Positions 5,162-6,933 of a stretch of DNA of 6,933 bases are shown in pieces. Location: positions 1 through 6,933 of the forward strand of contig JAUWXZ010000030.1 of the NCBI GenBank assembly GCA_030616125.1, read 5' to 3'. Numbering within the stretch: the first letter of the stretch is position 1; each line of letters starts with the position of its first letter. Under the pieces are notes generated by a model that was not told where the DNA came from, made no database searches, and worked only from the letters and a program-made list of their open reading frames with translations. This DNA comes from Candidatus Aenigmatarchaeota archaeon (GTDB taxonomy: Archaea > Aenigmatarchaeota > Aenigmatarchaeia > CG10238-14 > SCSR01). The position numbers and the translations under genes are program-made.

Positions 5162-6178
5162 ATGAATAAAAAATCAGATTCAAAAAAGAAAAATAATGAG
5201 TTAAAAGAAGTAGAGTTGGCTATTCCTATTCATGGCATTGAGACAGATAATGTAATTTCTTTTGGTGAAGTCAAAATTTCACCACCAGGCAAAGTTAGAT
5301 GGGAACTATTTGGCCAGTTTTTCACGACAAAAAAGGGAAAGGAAAAGCTATTAGAGTCTTATAAAAAAGAAGGCCTAACTGCTACCGCCTTAGTTTCAGT
5401 TAGGGCATATCGAAAAGATGCTTTCTTAAAAGCTTATTCAAAGCTGGAAAGAGCCTTTACCATTTTAACTTTTTTCAATATTGAAATTGGAAAAGGTAGC
5501 CAGATAAGGGGTAAAGTTTATATGGATATAGAAGGAAGAGCACAATTGGGTTTTTGTAATTGGTATGTTAGAAGACTTGATGGAACTTCAACGGGTTTCG
5601 GCTCAAAAAGTGTTGGCTTGTATTATTTTAATGATTTAATTATTGATAATGATAAATTCCAACTATTCACGAAAAGCAGAATGGGTAAAAGGATAATTAA
5701 TATTTTGTACAAAAAAGGAAAAGAGAGGAATGATATGGAAAAGCGAATCGTCAAAAGCTTAATTTGGTATAGACAAGCTTTAAGTCAGATTGAGTCTTAC
5801 CAACAGTTCGGATTTTTATATATTGCTTTAGAGGTTCTTTTATATCCATCTCATGAGGAATTAACTGTGGTGAAATGTGATGGTAAAAAATGTAAGAAGG
5901 ATTTACGGAACTTTCCCAAGCAAGTGGAAGAATTTCGTCGTCGAGTCAAAACCCTAATTAAAAAAGAATCTGATATCAATATTAGATATGCTATTGCTAG
6001 AATAATGTGTTCTAGTGGAAAAAAAGAAAGCTTGAAGAAAATAAGAAACGACATTTTTCATTCGGGTTTTACGGAGGTAGATTCTAGAGATGTAACAGAC
6101 TTAAAAATTGCATATGAAACCATGCTCCTTTCTTTATTAAATAGACCAAAATTACCTATTAGTCCTTCAGGCTTGTAA
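5162..6178 (+). CDS. HEPN-domain (ApeA-like) protein, putative RNase effector
   Basis: From ATG 5162 the product has 338 residues. The N-terminal half (about 15-180) is a mixed alpha/beta region that I do not recognise. The C-terminal half looks like a HEPN domain: SLIWYRQALSQIES (199-212), FGFLYIALEVLLYP (216-229), a CDGKKC pair of cysteines (239, 244) and KKIRNDIFHSG (292-302). The R295-N-x3-H300 signature is the catalytic Rx4H of HEPN ribonucleases, in the form typical of ApeA-like HEPN proteins. Such proteins usually cleave RNA during phage defence or toxin action. An in-frame TTG at 5096 would extend it by 22 residues, but that extension is entirely REP-like element C, so ATG 5162 is preferred. 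The next gene starts 65 bp downstream on the same strand. Confidence 0.82.
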   Translation: MNKKSDSKKKNNELKEVELAIPIHGIETDNVISFGEVKISPPGKVRWELFGQFFTTKKGKEKLLESYKKEGLTATALVSVRAYRKDAFLKAYSKLERAFTILTFFNIEIGKGSQIRGKVYMDIEGRAQLGFCNWYVRRLDGTSTGFGSKSVGLYYFNDLIIDNDKFQLFTKSRMGKRIINILYKKGKERNDMEKRIVKSLIWYRQALSQIESYQQFGFLYIALEVLLYPSHEELTVVKCDGKKCKKDLRNFPKQVEEFRRRVKTLIKKESDINIRYAIARIMCSSGKKESLKKIRNDIFHSGFTEVDSRDVTDLKIAYETMLLSLLNRPKLPISPSGL

Positions 6179-6243
6179 TAGTGGGAATGTTGGAGTGCTA
6201 AAAACCATCACAAAAAACTATATACAAAATACAAACACTTAAT

Positions 6244-6783
6244 ATGCCACTGAATCAATCTCAACCGCGTCCCCGTGGTTACAAACTAATAAAAACAGAA
6301 AGCGAAAAACAAAGAAAAGGAATAGAAGATGTCGCTACCCTTAAAAAACTTTTGGAATCAAGAGGGCGTAATGATTTGGCAATATTGTTAGAGAGTTGTG
6401 TTTCTGAGGTAGAAGAGTCTAGTCAGTATGGTAGTTATACATTTTCTGTTATTTCAACTTTTTGGATTTATGTACCCCCAGAAAAAATTGAGAAAGTGGA
6501 ACAACTTTCTCAACAAGACAAAGAACTTTTGTTAGAATTGGTTAGAAAAATTTATCCACCAAAAGAGTATTCACCAGAAATAAGAGAAATACAATTTCGA
6601 GTTTTAACAAAAAATATCAAAGAACAAAAAGATAAAAATGAACAACAGAATAAGCTACCCCAAAATAAAGAAACTTACACCAAAAGAAAAAACGAATCAT
6701 TTTTAAAGAAATATTTTACTCCAATAATTATAGGAATAATCATTACTGTTGTTGGAGGAATTATTTTACGATTAATTTTTTAA
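6244..6783 (+). CDS. Hypothetical tail-anchored membrane protein
   Basis: The product has 179 residues. Residues 1-125 are soluble: a proline-rich start, a helical block TLKKLLESRGRNDLAILLES (32-51), an aromatic strand YGSYTFSVISTFWIYVPP (62-79), QQDKELLLELVRKIYPP (90-106) and IREIQFRVL (113-121). A lysine/glutamine/asparagine-rich linker (about 123-152) leads to one hydrophobic helix at the extreme C-terminus, YFTPIIIGIIITVVGG onward (157-177). This is the layout of a tail-anchored protein with its globular domain in the cytoplasm. No family is recognised with confidence. It follows the HEPN gene by 65 bp in the same direction. A membrane-linked partner or effector is possible but inferred only from position. 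The start has an AT leader 'cttaatATG' and no Shine-Dalgarno sequence. Confidence 0.83.
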   Translation: MPLNQSQPRPRGYKLIKTESEKQRKGIEDVATLKKLLESRGRNDLAILLESCVSEVEESSQYGSYTFSVISTFWIYVPPEKIEKVEQLSQQDKELLLELVRKIYPPKEYSPEIREIQFRVLTKNIKEQKDKNEQQNKLPQNKETYTKRKNESFLKKYFTPIIIGIIITVVGGIILRLIF

Positions 6784-6833
6784 ACGTTAGAAAAATATTT
6801 AAGAGGTTATAAAGAAAAGGAAAATTTAATTAA

Positions 6834-6899
6834 ATAATCTATAAATTCTACGGATTAACAAAAGAGGAAATTAAAATTGTAGAAATAAATTCAAAATAA
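6834..6899 (+). pseudogene. Second decayed adenine-methylase C-terminal tail
   Basis: In the frame of 6834 the sequence reads I-I-YKFYGLTKEEIKIVEINSK and then TAA (6897-6899). The preceding codon (6831-6833) is TAA, preceded by KGKFN. YGLTKEEIKIVE is the classic form of the Eco57I/type IIG C-terminal tail as I recall it. Against the copy at 161-253 the proteins align without gaps over the core, most differing codons keep the residue or a similar one, and the stop falls in the same column (IN-stop-LVYKL against FN-stop-IIYKF). No upstream methylase frame is visible in 6784-6830. The tail ends 1 bp before an ATG that opens a new frame. Confidence 0.55.
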
Positions 6900-6900
6900 T

Positions 6901-6933
6901 ATGACACCACGTGATAAAAATTATTTAATACTA
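6901..6933 (+). CDS. Possible start of a downstream gene, truncated by window end
   Basis: An ATG behind 'aaaataat' opens a frame of 11 codons (MTPRDKNYLIL) that runs off the window. The leader type matches the AIPR and DUF6506 genes, and the placement right after a methylase tail mirrors the start at 259. Eleven residues are too few to identify anything. Confidence 0.4.
   Translation, partial: MTPRDKNYLIL

Noticed and set aside
5851..6054. Minus-strand frame of 67 codons in the HEPN gene
   Set aside because: Antisense shadow across the cysteine pair and the HEPN motif region, with no independent support.
6190..6226. Promoter-like TTGGAG and TATATA before the tail-anchored protein gene
   Set aside because: The spacing between the two hexamers is about 23 bp, well over the usual 16-18, and such hexamers are expected by chance in this base composition.

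Overview
This is an AT-rich accessory stretch in which every supported gene lies on the + strand. Several features suggest a member of the Candidate Phyla Radiation (Patescibacteria, Parcubacteria-like). The spacers are strongly A+T-biased. Most starts sit behind 'aataatATG' or 'tttaaaATG' leaders with little or no Shine-Dalgarno sequence. A CCCGCC-TT-GGCGGG hairpin of a kind I associate with such genomes is present. This placement is an inference, since the window has no ribosomal or other marker gene. The longer reading frames carry no internal UGA, so code 11 fits better than code 25.

Layout. The window opens with the last 50 codons of an unidentified gene (1-153). Next is a decayed tail resembling the C-terminus of a type IIG/Eco57I-like adenine methylase (161-253), which abuts a single-pass membrane protein (259-825). 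After a 38-codon small ORF comes the best-recognised gene, an AIPR-family (abortive infection phage resistance) protein at 978-2729 with an N-terminal PD-(D/E)xK-like nuclease signature. A DUF6506 gene (2931-3257) follows, closed by an AT-rich hairpin terminator, then a small P-loop kinase (3368-3886). The pair 4057-4335 and 4344-5018 is probably one operon; the second product carries an Rx4H, HEPN-like motif. The gene at 5162-6178 has a better HEPN signature (RNDIFH). It is followed by a tail-anchored membrane protein (6244-6783). The window closes with a second decayed methylase tail (about 6834-6899) and the first codons of another gene (6901).

The spacers hold repeat structure. Three copies of a 22-bp REP-like bulged hairpin follow the AIPR, kinase and first HEPN-like genes in the same orientation; two continue into a longer element of about 95-110 bp. 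A separate repeat of about 54 bp lies upstream of both the AIPR gene and the 92-codon gene. The two methylase tails at the ends of the window match each other, including a stop codon in the same column, and each ends just before a new ATG.

Taken together, the window looks like a mosaic defence or accessory island: an AIPR nuclease, two possible HEPN effectors, two membrane-anchored proteins and restriction-modification debris, with units bordered by repeats. No single gene set here can be declared a defence system from sequence alone. The strongest leads are the HEPN-like block (4057-6783) and the repeat-bounded cassette organisation.
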